64,000 nt of DNA from Rubrivivax sp. (GTDB taxonomy: Bacteria; Pseudomonadota; Gammaproteobacteria; Burkholderiales; Burkholderiaceae_C). The DNA is taken from the NCBI GenBank assembly GCA_020248945.1, contig JADCGQ010000004.1, positions 124,001 to 188,000 of the forward strand, given 5' to 3'. How positions within the stretch are numbered: the stretch's first letter is position 1; every line of letters starts with the position of its first letter. Below are positions 56,306 through 64,000 of this stretch, piece by piece. The notes beneath the pieces are model-generated. The model saw nothing but the letters and a program-made list of their open reading frames with translations. It had not been told where the DNA came from and made no database searches. The translations under genes were made by a program, and so were the position numbers.

Positions 56306-57568
56306 TTATCTCAGGTTGACCAGGGTCTGCAGCACCTGGTCCTGCGTCTTGATGGTCTGCGCGTTGGCCTGGTAGATGCGCTGCGCGACGATCATGTTCA
56401 CCAGCTCACCGGTCAGGTCGATGTTGCTCTCCTCCAGCGCGCCGTCCTGCAGCACACCCAGGTTGCCCTGCCCCGGCACGCCCAGGATTGCCTCGCCCGA
56501 GGCGTTGGTGCGTCCCCAGCGGTTGTCGCCCAGCGGCTGCAGGCCCTGCGGATTGCGGAAGTTCGAGATCTCGATCTGGCCGGCCGCCTGCGCGCGGCCG
56601 TTGCTGTAGCGCGCGGTGACGACGCCGTCGCCCTCGACCACGATGGCGGTCAGCTGGCCAGCGGCGTAGCCGTCCTGCGTCGCGTCGGTCACGCCGAAGG
56701 AGGCACCGAACTGCGTGGCCGACAGCAGGTCGAGCTCGACGCCAGCGATGGCCTCGGTGGTGCCGCCGCCCGGCAGTGTGGTGGCCGGGATGTCGAAGGT
56801 CACGGGCCCGGCGGGCGCGGTCGGTGCGCTGCCGTCGGCGGCGAAGGTCATGGCCGTCACGGGCAGCGGCGCGGCGGCGGTGCCGGCCACGGTGTTGCCG
56901 TTGGCGGTGGCGAACACGTTCCAGGCGTTGTCGCCGCTCTTCTGGAAGTAGTAGGTCAGCGCCACCTCGCGGCCCTGCAGGTCGTACACGGTCATCGAAG
57001 TGGCGTTGTTGTAGGTGCGCGCGTCGCCAAAGTCGATGGCCGGGCCGGTGCCCGGCACCGTGACGGCCGATCGCGAGTCCAGGTTGAACTCGAGCCCGAT
57101 CGCCGAGCTGGCCGCCGGTGCGATGCCACCCGTGGGCAGCTGCAGCGCCGCCGATACGCCGGGCAGCACGCCGCCGAGGCCGTCGGTGGCGTAGCCCATC
57201 AGGCGCAACCCGCCGTTGTTGACGATGTAGCCCTCGCGGTCGACCTTGAACTGGCCGTTGCGGGTGTAGCTGATGGCGGCGTCGGGCCCCGCGACCTGGA
57301 AGAAGCCGGCGCCGTTGATCGCGAGGTCCATGGGGTTATCGGTGATCTTGATGGTGCCCTGCGTGAACTGCTGCGCGACGGTGGTGACGTTGGTGCCGAT
57401 GCCCACGCTGTTGGTGCCGGCGCCGTTGAGCGCGTTGGCGTACACGTCGCTGAACTCCGCCCGCGACACCTTGGTGCCATAGGTGTTGGCGTTGGCGATG
57501 TTGTTGCCGATCACCTGCAGGTTCTTGCTGGTGGCGTTGAGTCCGGAGAGGCCTTGCTGGAAGCTCAT
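56306..57568 (-). CDS. flgE: Flagellar hook protein FlgE
   Basis: This 420-aa protein starts MSFQQGLSGLNATSKNLQVI and has GNNIANANTYGTKVSRAEFS and the C-terminal LEESNIDLTGELVNMIVAQR motif. The variable middle is Ala/Gly-rich, as in other hook proteins. Confidence 0.97.
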   Translation of the reverse strand: MSFQQGLSGLNATSKNLQVIGNNIANANTYGTKVSRAEFSDVYANALNGAGTNSVGIGTNVTTVAQQFTQGTIKITDNPMDLAINGAGFFQVAGPDAAISYTRNGQFKVDREGYIVNNGGLRLMGYATDGLGGVLPGVSAALQLPTGGIAPAASSAIGLEFNLDSRSAVTVPGTGPAIDFGDARTYNNATSMTVYDLQGREVALTYYFQKSGDNAWNVFATANGNTVAGTAAAPLPVTAMTFAADGSAPTAPAGPVTFDIPATTLPGGGTTEAIAGVELDLLSATQFGASFGVTDATQDGYAAGQLTAIVVEGDGVVTARYSNGRAQAAGQIEISNFRNPQGLQPLGDNRWGRTNASGEAILGVPGQGNLGVLQDGALEESNIDLTGELVNMIVAQRIYQANAQTIKTQDQVLQTLVNLR

Positions 57569-57602
57569 GGCGATGTCCTGCGGTTCGCGGTGGATAGGGG
57601 GG

Positions 57603-58262
57603 TCAGTTGAAGCCCTGCACGTCGCGCCAGGCGACAAGGCCGCTGGAGGCGGTCTCCAGCGTGAGGGTGTTGCCGGTGGTGCGCACCGCCTCGACGCGGT
57701 CGCGCATCAGCGGGCTGGCCGGCACCACCTGGGTGCCCTGGGCGGCGACGACGCGGAAGTTGTAGGCGCCGTCGGGCAGCGAGGCGGCGCGCCAGGTGAA
57801 GCCGTGTCGCCCGGCGTCCTGGGTGCCCAGGTTGAGCGTGTCGACGACGCGACCGGCACCGTTGAGCACCTCCACCTTCACGCTGCCGGCGGTGCGGGAG
57901 AGCTCGAACCCGCCGACAGCGCGGCCAGCCTCGAGCTGCAGCTTGTTGCCGCGCACGGTGATGTCGCGCCCCACGAGCGAGGCGCCCGACAGCGCCTGCA
58001 GCTGCGCGAACTGGGTGTTCAGCCCGTCGACGGTGGCGTTGAGCTTCTCGATGCCGGTGACGGTGTTGATCTGCGCCATCTGACTCGTGATCTGCGCGTT
58101 GTCCATCGGGTTCATCGGATCCTGGTTCTGCAGCTGCGTCACCAGCAGCTTCAGGAACCGGTCGGCCCCGCCGGCCTCGTTGGCGGTGGGGGTGGCGGCC
58201 CCGCCGCCCGGCAGCGCGGCGAAGGGGTTGGCGCTCGCGACGGCGGCGTTGACCGTGCTCAT
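57603..58262 (-). CDS. flgD: Flagellar hook-assembly scaffold FlgD
   Basis: This 219-aa protein has DRFLKLLVTQLQNQDPMNPM followed by ITSQMAQINTVTGIEKLN, the FlgD N-terminal signature. The C-terminal Tudor/Fn3-like part includes LPDGAYNFRVVA. It caps the growing hook. Its ATG overlaps the flgC stop by one base. Confidence 0.95.
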   Translation of the reverse strand: MSTVNAAVASANPFAALPGGGAATPTANEAGGADRFLKLLVTQLQNQDPMNPMDNAQITSQMAQINTVTGIEKLNATVDGLNTQFAQLQALSGASLVGRDITVRGNKLQLEAGRAVGGFELSRTAGSVKVEVLNGAGRVVDTLNLGTQDAGRHGFTWRAASLPDGAYNFRVVAAQGTQVVPASPLMRDRVEAVRTTGNTLTLETASSGLVAWRDVQGFN

Positions 58263-58693
58263 CAGGATTGCCCCATCTGCAGCGTCTTCTGCAACAGGCT
58301 GCGCGCGGTGTTCATCACCTCGACGCTGTTCTGGTAGGAGCGCGAGGCGCTGATCATGTTGACCATCTCCTCGACCGGGTTGACGTTGCTGTAGGTCACG
58401 TAGCCCTCGGCGTCGGCGCTCGGGTGGCGCGGGTCGTGCACGCGGCGGCCGGGCACGTCGCTCTCGGTGATGGTGCTCACGCGCACGCCAGCGCTGGCGT
58501 CGCGGGTGGCGCTGAAGGCGTCGCGTGGCCCGGCCAGCGCCGTCTGGAACACCACCTGGCGCGCCTTGTAGGCCTGGCCGTCGGGGCCGGCCACGGTGTC
58601 GGCATTGCTCAGGTTGGAGGCGACGACGTTCAAGCGCTGGCTCTGCGCGCTGATGGCGCTGGAGGCGACGTCGAAGATCCGCAACATGCTCAT
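58262..58693 (-). CDS. flgC: Flagellar proximal rod protein FlgC
   Basis: This 143-aa protein starts MSMLRIFDVASSAISAQSQR and has NVVASNLSNADTVAGPDGQA and the C-terminal NPVEEMVNMISASRSYQNSV motif. Normal FlgC length. It is 52 bp after flgB. Confidence 0.96.
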   Translation of the reverse strand: MSMLRIFDVASSAISAQSQRLNVVASNLSNADTVAGPDGQAYKARQVVFQTALAGPRDAFSATRDASAGVRVSTITESDVPGRRVHDPRHPSADAEGYVTYSNVNPVEEMVNMISASRSYQNSVEVMNTARSLLQKTLQMGQS

Positions 58694-58745
58694 GGTTCAG
58701 CTCCCAGGGCCTTGAGGCCACGGTCAGGGTCAGGTCAGGGCGGGG

Positions 58746-59153
58746 TCAGGGCGAATTGGCGCTCTTCATCGCATCGAGCGTCGTGCGCACGTTGCCGTTG
58801 ATGAAGCGCAGCGTGGCGTCGAACTTCAGCGCGTTGTCCATGAAGTTGGCGCGCTCGCGGTCCATGTCGACGGTGTTGCTGTCGAGGCTGGTCTGCGCCG
58901 GCTGCACGTACTGCAGCTGCGGGCTCGGGCGGCCGCCGGGCGTGAGGATGTCGCGGGCGATGCCCGCGCCCGGTGCGCCACCGGCCACGTCGCCCCGGGC
59001 GCTGCGCAGGGCCTGCGCGAAGTTGAAATCGCGCGCCTGGTAACCGGGGGTGTCGGCGTTGGCGATGTTGCCGGCGATCACCTGCTGCCGCTGCGCGCGC
59101 AGCGCCAGGGCCTGGCCGTGGAAGTCGAGCGCGTCGGTGAGTCGGTTGATCAT
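58746..59153 (-). CDS. flgB: Flagellar proximal rod protein FlgB
   Basis: This 135-aa protein starts MINRLTDALDFHGQALALRA and has IAGNIANADTPGYQARDFNF. It is the first gene of the flgBCDEFGHIJKL operon and is divergent from flgA across 130 bp. The start at 59153 is chosen by the FlgB N-terminus; the frame stays open upstream. Confidence 0.95.
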   Translation of the reverse strand: MINRLTDALDFHGQALALRAQRQQVIAGNIANADTPGYQARDFNFAQALRSARGDVAGGAPGAGIARDILTPGGRPSPQLQYVQPAQTSLDSNTVDMDRERANFMDNALKFDATLRFINGNVRTTLDAMKSANSP

Positions 59154-59283
59154 GGTGGGCACGGGTTGGGTCGTGTGCCGGCATTGTTGGAAGGGCAGGC
59201 CTGCGGCTGTAGCCCGATAAGCGGCAGCAAGCGCGGTCATTTCCGGCCCGTGGGCGCCCGCTTCCGACCTAGAGTGCGGCTCC

Positions 59284-60036
59284 ATGACTCACGCTGTCCG
59301 CAGTCCCTTTGCCGCCTTCGCACCTGCTGCTCATGCAGCAGGCTCGCTGATGGCGGCCGTGGCCGTGGTCGCGACGGCGGGCACACCCGCGGCTTCGGCG
59401 AGCCCTTTGCCACCGGCAGCCCTGGCCAGGGCTGCGGACCTGGCGGCCGAGCTGGCCCAGGCCCAGGCACCGGCGCGCGCGCGAATCGTGGCCCTGCCGG
59501 GCACGCCCGACGCGCGCCTGAAACTGGCCTCCTGCCCGGACATTCAGGCCCAGCCGCTGCCCGGCGCGCCGGCCTGGGGCCGCACCCGCGTGCTGCTGCG
59601 CTGTGCCACCGGGCCGGTGGCCTGGCGCATCACGCTGCCGGTGACGGTGCAGGTCTGGGCGCCGGCGTGGCTGGCCACACGGGCGCTGCCCTCGGGCATG
59701 GCGCTGAGCGACGATGCGCTGGCGCCGGGCGTCATCGACTGGGCGGCCGCCGCCACCCCGGCACTGGCCCTCGCCACCCCACCGGCCGGGCGCACGCTGG
59801 CCCGACCCCTGGCAGCGGGCGAGCCGCTGCGAGAGGCCGACCTGCGCGCGCGCCAGTGGTTCGTGGCCGGCGACACGGTGCAGGTCACGGCCCGGGGTTC
59901 AGGTTTTGCCGTCAAGGCCGAAGCACAAGCCATGACTCCCGGTGTCGAAGGCCGCCCAGCCCGATTGAAGAGCAGCAGCGGCCGTGTCTTCATGGCCACG
60001 CCGGTGGGCGAGCGACGGGCCGAGGTGGTGCTGTGA
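59284..60036 (+). CDS. flgA: Flagellar P-ring assembly chaperone FlgA
   Basis: This 250-aa protein has an N-terminal signal (about 1-40), an SAF-type domain with SGMALSDDALAPGVIDWAAA, and the C-terminal GDTVQVTARGSGFAVKAEAQ and GVEGRPARLKSSSGRVFMAT typical of FlgA. It guides FlgI assembly in the periplasm. Confidence 0.93.
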   Translation: MTHAVRSPFAAFAPAAHAAGSLMAAVAVVATAGTPAASASPLPPAALARAADLAAELAQAQAPARARIVALPGTPDARLKLASCPDIQAQPLPGAPAWGRTRVLLRCATGPVAWRITLPVTVQVWAPAWLATRALPSGMALSDDALAPGVIDWAAAATPALALATPPAGRTLARPLAAGEPLREADLRARQWFVAGDTVQVTARGSGFAVKAEAQAMTPGVEGRPARLKSSSGRVFMATPVGERRAEVVL

Positions 60037-60066
60037 CCGGCCGGATCGTCGCGACCCGCATGGTTT

Positions 60067-60085
60067 CCCCCCGCGAATCGGGGGG
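60067..60085. terminator. Stem-loop after flgA
   Basis: CCCCCCG pairs with CGGGGGG across CGAAT, 30 bp after the flgA stop, followed by TTCG with a poor U tract. It could end the flgA transcript before the flgM promoter. Confidence 0.45.
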
Positions 60086-60111
60086 TTCGACGAGAATCTG
60101 CACGAAAGGCC

Positions 60112-60139
60112 TAAAGTTCATCCGTGCGGAATCCGATAG
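60112..60139 (+). promoter_or_regulatory. Sigma-28 (FliA) promoter of flgM
   Basis: TAAAGTTC, 12 bp, then TCCGATAG: close to the FliA consensus TAAAGTTT-N11-GCCGATAA. It lies 56 bp before the flgM ATG, so flgM and flgN are probably expressed as late flagellar genes. Confidence 0.68.
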
Positions 60140-60194
60140 ACCAGCCATGTTGCCGGGCTCGTCGTTCTGACGGGGTCCCGGCCAGGAGTCCACC

Positions 60195-60476
60195 ATGAAG
60201 ATCGGTCCCTTCGAAGCCAAGAACCTGCCCGCCCCGGCTGCGGCCGAACGCAAGGCCGCGGCCCAACCCGCCGCAGCCGAGCCCAGCGCGCAGGTGCAGT
60301 TGTCCAGCGCGGCGCAGGGCCTCAAGGCTGCCGACGGCGACCCGGCCTTCGATGGCGCCAAGGTCGAACGCATCGCCCAGGCCATCCGCGACGGCAAGTT
60401 CACGGTCAACCCCGAAGCCATTGCCGACAAGCTGATCGTCAATGCCCAGGAACTGCTCGGTCGCAAGTCCAGCTGA
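60195..60476 (+). CDS. flgM: Anti-sigma-28 factor FlgM
   Basis: This 93-aa protein starts MKIGPFEAKNLPAPAAAERK and has an Ala/Pro-rich disordered half and the FlgM C-terminal helix pattern DGAKVERIAQAIRDGKFTVN followed by IADKLIVNAQELL. It binds FliA until it is exported through the completed hook. AGGAG lies 8 nt before the ATG. Confidence 0.94.
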   Translation: MKIGPFEAKNLPAPAAAERKAAAQPAAAEPSAQVQLSSAAQGLKAADGDPAFDGAKVERIAQAIRDGKFTVNPEAIADKLIVNAQELLGRKSS

Positions 60477-60484
60477 GGTCACGC

Positions 60485-60886
60485 GTGAAGTACTCGCCGC
60501 AGGAACTCGATGCCGTGCAGGCCGCCGCGGCGCTCGAACGGCCGCTCAGGGCGGTCGAAGAACAACTGGTGGCGCTGGGCACGGCCCTGCACCGCCAGGA
60601 CGCCGCCGCGGTCGACGCCGCAGCGGAACAGCTGCACGTGGCGCTGGCCGCCGCGGTGGAACACTTCACCCGCGCGGCTCGCCATGGCGCCGTGCCGGCG
60701 CCGCTGCGCCACCGGCTGGCCCTGGCCGGCGGGCAGGTGGCGGCGCAGCGCGAGGCCCTGGCCCGCGCCACCGCCTCGCTCGACCGCGCCATCGACGTGC
60801 TGATCCCGCGCCACGCTCCCAAGTCGTTCTACTCGGCCGCGGGCGCCAGCGAACGCCATGGCGGCGGGGGCGCGCTGCTGGCCTGA
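60485..60886 (+). CDS. flgN: Flagellar export chaperone FlgN
   Basis: This 133-aa helical protein starts with GTG (VKYSPQELDAVQAAAALERP), 8 bp after flgM. It has the FlgN-like pattern of two long helices, and its place directly after flgM supports the name. FlgN carries FlgK and FlgL to the export gate. Sequence alone is weak evidence because FlgN is poorly conserved. Confidence 0.8.
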   Translation: MKYSPQELDAVQAAAALERPLRAVEEQLVALGTALHRQDAAAVDAAAEQLHVALAAAVEHFTRAARHGAVPAPLRHRLALAGGQVAAQREALARATASLDRAIDVLIPRHAPKSFYSAAGASERHGGGGALLA

Positions 60887-60911
60887 AACCGGCACGCCCG
60901 CCTGCCTGCTG

Positions 60912-60942
60912 AACCGGCCCTTGCGGCCGGTTTTCGCATTTT
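60912..60942. terminator. Bidirectional intrinsic terminator
   Basis: AACCGGCC pairs with GGCCGGTT across a 5-nt loop and is followed by TTCGCATTTT; on the other strand a TT and GC-rich run follows. It lies between the convergent flgN and acetyl-CoA hydrolase genes. Confidence 0.8.
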
Positions 60943-62960
60943 CAGAACAGCGTCGTCACGCGCACTGTGCTGCCGTTGTGTTCGACACTGACGCTGCCCT
61001 CGGCACCGCCAGCACGCCCGGCGCCGGCGCGCGCCAGCCGGATCATCTTCTCGTTGTCGGCCAGGATCTCGGCCACGAAGCCGCGCACACCGCGGCGCCG
61101 GGCGTGTTCGGCCATGCGCTGCTGCAGCGCTGTGCCCAGGCCCGAACCCTGCCACTGCGGGTGCACCATGAAGGCGGTTTCCGCCAGGTTGGTGCCGGGG
61201 TCGATGAAGTAGCAGGCCTGGGCCACGATCTGCGGGTTCTCGCGCTCGCCAGCCGCCGCCACGAAGGCCACCTCGTTGTCGAAGTTCAGGTTGCACAGGC
61301 GCTGCACGTCACGGTCCGACAGACCCCGCACCTTGCGGAAGAAGCGCGTGTAGCGGTCGCGGTCGGTGAGCTGGTGGAACAGCTCGCGGATGCCGGCGCC
61401 GTCGCTGCTGGTGCTGGGCCGCACGAGCACGCGGCGCTGGCCCTTCAGCTCGACCTGCAGCTCGTCTTCCACCGCGTAGGCGTGCAGGTTGCGCAAGGCG
61501 TGGTCGCCGCTGACGTAGCCCAGGCGCCGCGCCTCCTCGAACAAGGCAGCGCGGAACTTCGGGTGCGCGATGTCGATCAGCGCCATCGCCCGCTCGCGCA
61601 GGCTCTTGCCGAAGAGGTAGGCGATGCCGTACTCGGTGATGACGTAGTGCACGTCGGTGCGCGCCACCGTCACGCCTTCCTCGGGCAACAGCTGCGGCCG
61701 GATGCGCGACTCCTACGCGTCATCAGAGGTGCTGGCCAGGCAGATGATCGGCTTGCCGCCGGGCGAGCGCGAAGCGCCGCGCAGGAACTCGCCCTGGGCG
61801 GCGAGGCCGCCGTAGAAGGCGCCGCCGAACTGGTCGGCACACACCTGCCCGGTGAGATCGACCGAAAACGCCTGCGTCACCGACACCATCTTGTGCTGCG
61901 TGGCCAGCGTGAACGGGTCGCACACCGCATCGATGGGCTGGAACACGAACAGCGGGTTGCCGTCGATCAGGTCGTACAGCTTGCGCGAGCCCATCGCGAA
62001 GCTGGTGACGATCTTGCCGACGTGCGCCGTCTTGCGCCGGCCGGTCAGGATGCCGCGTTCGATGAGCGGGATGATGGCGTCGGTGATGACGTCGCTGTGG
62101 ATGCCGAGGTCCTGGCGGTCGGCCAGGTGCTTCAGCGCCTCGTTGGTGATGCGGCCGAGGCCGATCTGCAGCGTCGAGCCGTCGTCGATGATGCTGCCCA
62201 CATAACGGGCGATCTGCTGCATCGCCGCCTCGGCCACCGGCGGATGGCCGTACTCGATCACCGGCGTGCTCACGGGCACCAGCCAGTCGATCTCGTCGAC
62301 ATGCAGCGTGCTGTCGCCCTGGCTGCGTGGCATCTGCGGGTTGACCTCGGCGACCACCATGCGCGCCTTGGCCACCGCGGCCGGCAGCACGTCGACGCTG
62401 ACGCCCAGGCTCACGTAGCCGAAGGCATCGGGCGGCGACACCTGCACCAGCGCCACGTCCACCTTGACGCGGCCGATGGCGATGAGCACCGGCAGCCGCG
62501 CAATGGACAGCGGCACGTACTCGGCCTGCCCCTGGCGCACGGCGGCCTGGATGTCGCGGCCGACGAAGAAGCTGCGGTGGCGGTAGCTCGTCGTCGCCTG
62601 CCCCGCTGCGTCGTGCGGCACGGCGTGGTCGGTGAGGAAGTGCACCAGCTCCACGTCGGACGGCCGCAGCTCGAGTTGCTCGAGGGCGGCCACCAGGGTG
62701 CGGGGCGTGGCGCAGGCCGTGCCCACGAAGACATGTTCGCCCGCCCTCACCTGCTGCATGGCCGCGGCGGCCGTGGTGAGCTTGGCGCTGTAGCGTTCGG
62801 TCCAGGTTGGCGGGCCGGCAGGGCCGGCAGCGGCCGACGCCGAAGGCGCGGCTTCCAGGCGTTCAGCCGGCGCAGTGCCGGCCGCGGCGCCCCCGAGGGC
62901 CTCCTTGACACCATCCACCAGACGGGCCAGCAGCCCGCCCGACGAACCCGACTCGCTCAT
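60942..62960 (-). pseudogene. Acetyl-CoA hydrolase/transferase-GNAT fusion interrupted by in-frame TAG
   Basis: A 415-aa part (61713-62960) covers a leader, the hydrolase/transferase N-terminal domain and most of the C-terminal domain. It includes DDGSTLQIGLGRITNEALKH and CADQFGGAFYGGLAAQGEFL, then ends ICLASTSDDA and TAG. In the same frame, with no shift, the sequence continues ESRIRPQLLPEEGVTVARTD, VHYVITEYGIAYLFGKSLRE and a C-terminal GNAT acetyltransferase domain (FMVHPQWQGSGLGTALQQRM). The homologous pattern is read across the TAG, so this is one 672-codon gene with one nonsense codon. It could be a recent mutation, a sequencing error, or read through. Confidence 0.85.
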
Positions 62961-63040
62961 GCACGCCCTCCACGCCCGACCGTGTCCGGGCGTCGGCGAC
63001 TATACCGAGCGTGCCTGCAGAAGCAGCCTCGTACCGCGCG

Positions 63041-64000
63041 TCAGAACTTGAAGGCCAGGCGCAAGCCGCCCCAGTGGCGACCCTTGACGACGATAGGCGC
63101 CGCCGCTTCCTTCATGACGACGAACTGGCCGCCGCCCATGTCGCGCCGGTAGGTCTGCAGCAGGAACGGCCGCTGGTTGCGCGCCGAGGCCAGGCCGGTG
63201 CGGTCGTTGAAGACGCGGCGGTTGCGGCAGTTCGCGGTGTTCCAGGCCAGGTCGCCTGCGCGCTGGGGCTGGTTGTACTTCTGGTTGTGGCAGGCGACGT
63301 AGCCGTTGCGGTCGACGGCGATGCCGAAGACCACCTTGTCCGACAAGCCGAGCAGTTTCTCCTGCACCTGCGGGAACAGGCGCTCGGCCAGCGGCACGAA
63401 GCGCGTCATCACCTGCGGCGGGTTGCTGCCCTCGATGGGCTGGTAGCGCTCGTCGAACAACTCGTTCTCGGACAGCGTGCCGGTGCGCACGGCGTCTTCG
63501 AGCAGTTGCGAGATCTGCGCCGCCGCCTGCTGTGCGGCGCGGATGTAGGGCGTGTCCTCGGTCTCGACGCCGCTCTCGGCGACGATCTCCAGCAACTGCT
63601 CGGAGATGCCCAGGAAGGCCTCGGTGCGCTGCAGCGCGCTGTTCAGCACCTGCGTCGTGCGGCCCATCTCGGCTTCGATGCGCACCATCTGCGTCTGCAA
63701 GCCCGCGCAGACCTCGCGGCTGCTCGTGCTGGCGGACTCGATGCGCCGCACCCCGGCCTCGACCTGCTCGAGCGCGCGGTGCACGGCCCCGGGCTCGCTG
63801 CCGTCGCGGCTGACTTCGCGCGCCAGCGTGCCGATGCGCGCATCGAGCTGCTGCACCGTGCCCATGATGGCCTTCGATGACGACTCGACCTTCGCGGCCA
63901 GGTCCTTCACCGCGTCGGCCACGACGCCGAAGCCGCGCCCGGCCTCGCCGGCGCGCTTGGCCTCGACGCTGGCGTTGAAGGCCACGAGGCGGGTCTGCAA
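63041..64000 (-). CDS. Methyl-accepting chemotaxis protein, 3' part
   Basis: At least 319 residues are visible; the gene continues past the right edge. FNASVEAKRAGEAGRGFGVV is the conserved hairpin side of the MCP signalling domain. The signalling domain is followed by about 150 residues ending IVVKGRHWGGLRLAFKF, with CHNQKYNQPQRAGDLAWNTA in between. This is a C-terminal Cache/PAS-like domain, so the sensor seems to lie after the signalling part. The 80 bp between its stop and the next gene show no feature. Confidence 0.88.
   Translation of the reverse strand: MQTRLVAFNASVEAKRAGEAGRGFGVVADAVKDLAAKVESSSKAIMGTVQQLDARIGTLAREVSRDGSEPGAVHRALEQVEAGVRRIESASTSSREVCAGLQTQMVRIEAEMGRTTQVLNSALQRTEAFLGISEQLLEIVAESGVETEDTPYIRAAQQAAAQISQLLEDAVRTGTLSENELFDERYQPIEGSNPPQVMTRFVPLAERLFPQVQEKLLGLSDKVVFGIAVDRNGYVACHNQKYNQPQRAGDLAWNTANCRNRRVFNDRTGLASARNQRPFLLQTYRRDMGGGQFVVMKEAAAPIVVKGRHWGGLRLAFKF

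Noticed and set aside
59154-59283. Sigma-54 or sigma-28 promoter between flgB and flgA
   Set aside because: A GG-N10-GC spacing and a CCCGATAA-like word both occur, but neither has the rest of its consensus, so chance in GC-rich DNA is likely.

Overview
The window is GC-rich, densely coded chromosomal DNA from a betaproteobacterium, most likely a Burkholderiales member of the Rubrivivax/Leptothrix/Ideonella/Methylibium type. This rests on gene content (paaABCDE-type phenylacetate oxidation, cd1 nitrite reductase, flg operon order, HisKA_2/ANTAR and GGDEF/EAL signalling) and on strong G/C third-position bias. It was not tested by a search. No rRNA or CRISPR array is present. There is one tRNA (Ser, TGA anticodon).

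Layout. 1-2.6 kb: the 5' end of a minus-strand operon carrying a DUF4255/Pvc16-like tail-cap gene, the mark of an extracellular contractile injection system (eCIS). It has a canonical GG-N10-GC sigma-54 promoter, two upstream palindromes, and a sigma-54 activator gene just behind them. 2.6-5.0 kb: an unrecognised 390-aa gene, a MoeB/ThiF adenylyltransferase and a VanZ-like protein. 4.9-11.8 kb: a phenylacetate operon (paaG, paaI, paaK, paaA, B, C, D, E, tetR/paaR) with a TetR-type operator upstream of paaG. 11.9-15.4 kb: dusC, an M17 aminopeptidase and a Crp/Fnr regulator. 15.4-20.7 kb: a small denitrification island with nirS, nirM and two short d1-biosynthesis-like genes, divergent from a TonB-dependent receptor and sharing an FNR/Dnr-type control region with it. 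21-24.5 kb: a small membrane protein, SapC, a CNNM/CBS protein, ApaH and tRNA-Ser, followed by a decayed tyrosine-integrase fragment. 25.4-33 kb: a five-gene signalling operon (two hybrid kinases, a receiver, a periplasmic binding protein and a MASE1 kinase). 33.2-36.4 kb: a zinc/manganese ABC uptake operon with a DUF2796 protein. 36.7-37.1 kb: an IclR-family pseudogene. 37.1-44.2 kb: c-di-GMP and phosphorelay genes. 43.5-60.9 kb: an HDOD/HisKA_2/ANTAR signalling trio at the end of a flagellar operon (flgBCDEFGHIJKL), divergent from flgA, flgM and flgN. 60.9-64 kb: an acetyl-CoA hydrolase/GNAT gene broken by an in-frame TAG, and the 3' part of a chemotaxis receptor.

How the genes work together. 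The window combines aerobic aromatic catabolism (paa), anaerobic nitrite respiration (nirS/nirM under a Dnr-like regulator), metal uptake, motility and much sensory signalling. The most interesting points are the inferred sigma-54 circuit controlling an eCIS, the reduced nir cluster with two truncated d1-pathway-like proteins, the HDOD-kinase-ANTAR module appended to the flagellar operon, and the amber-interrupted acyl-CoA/GNAT gene. Functions are inferred from sequence motifs read by eye, with no database search.
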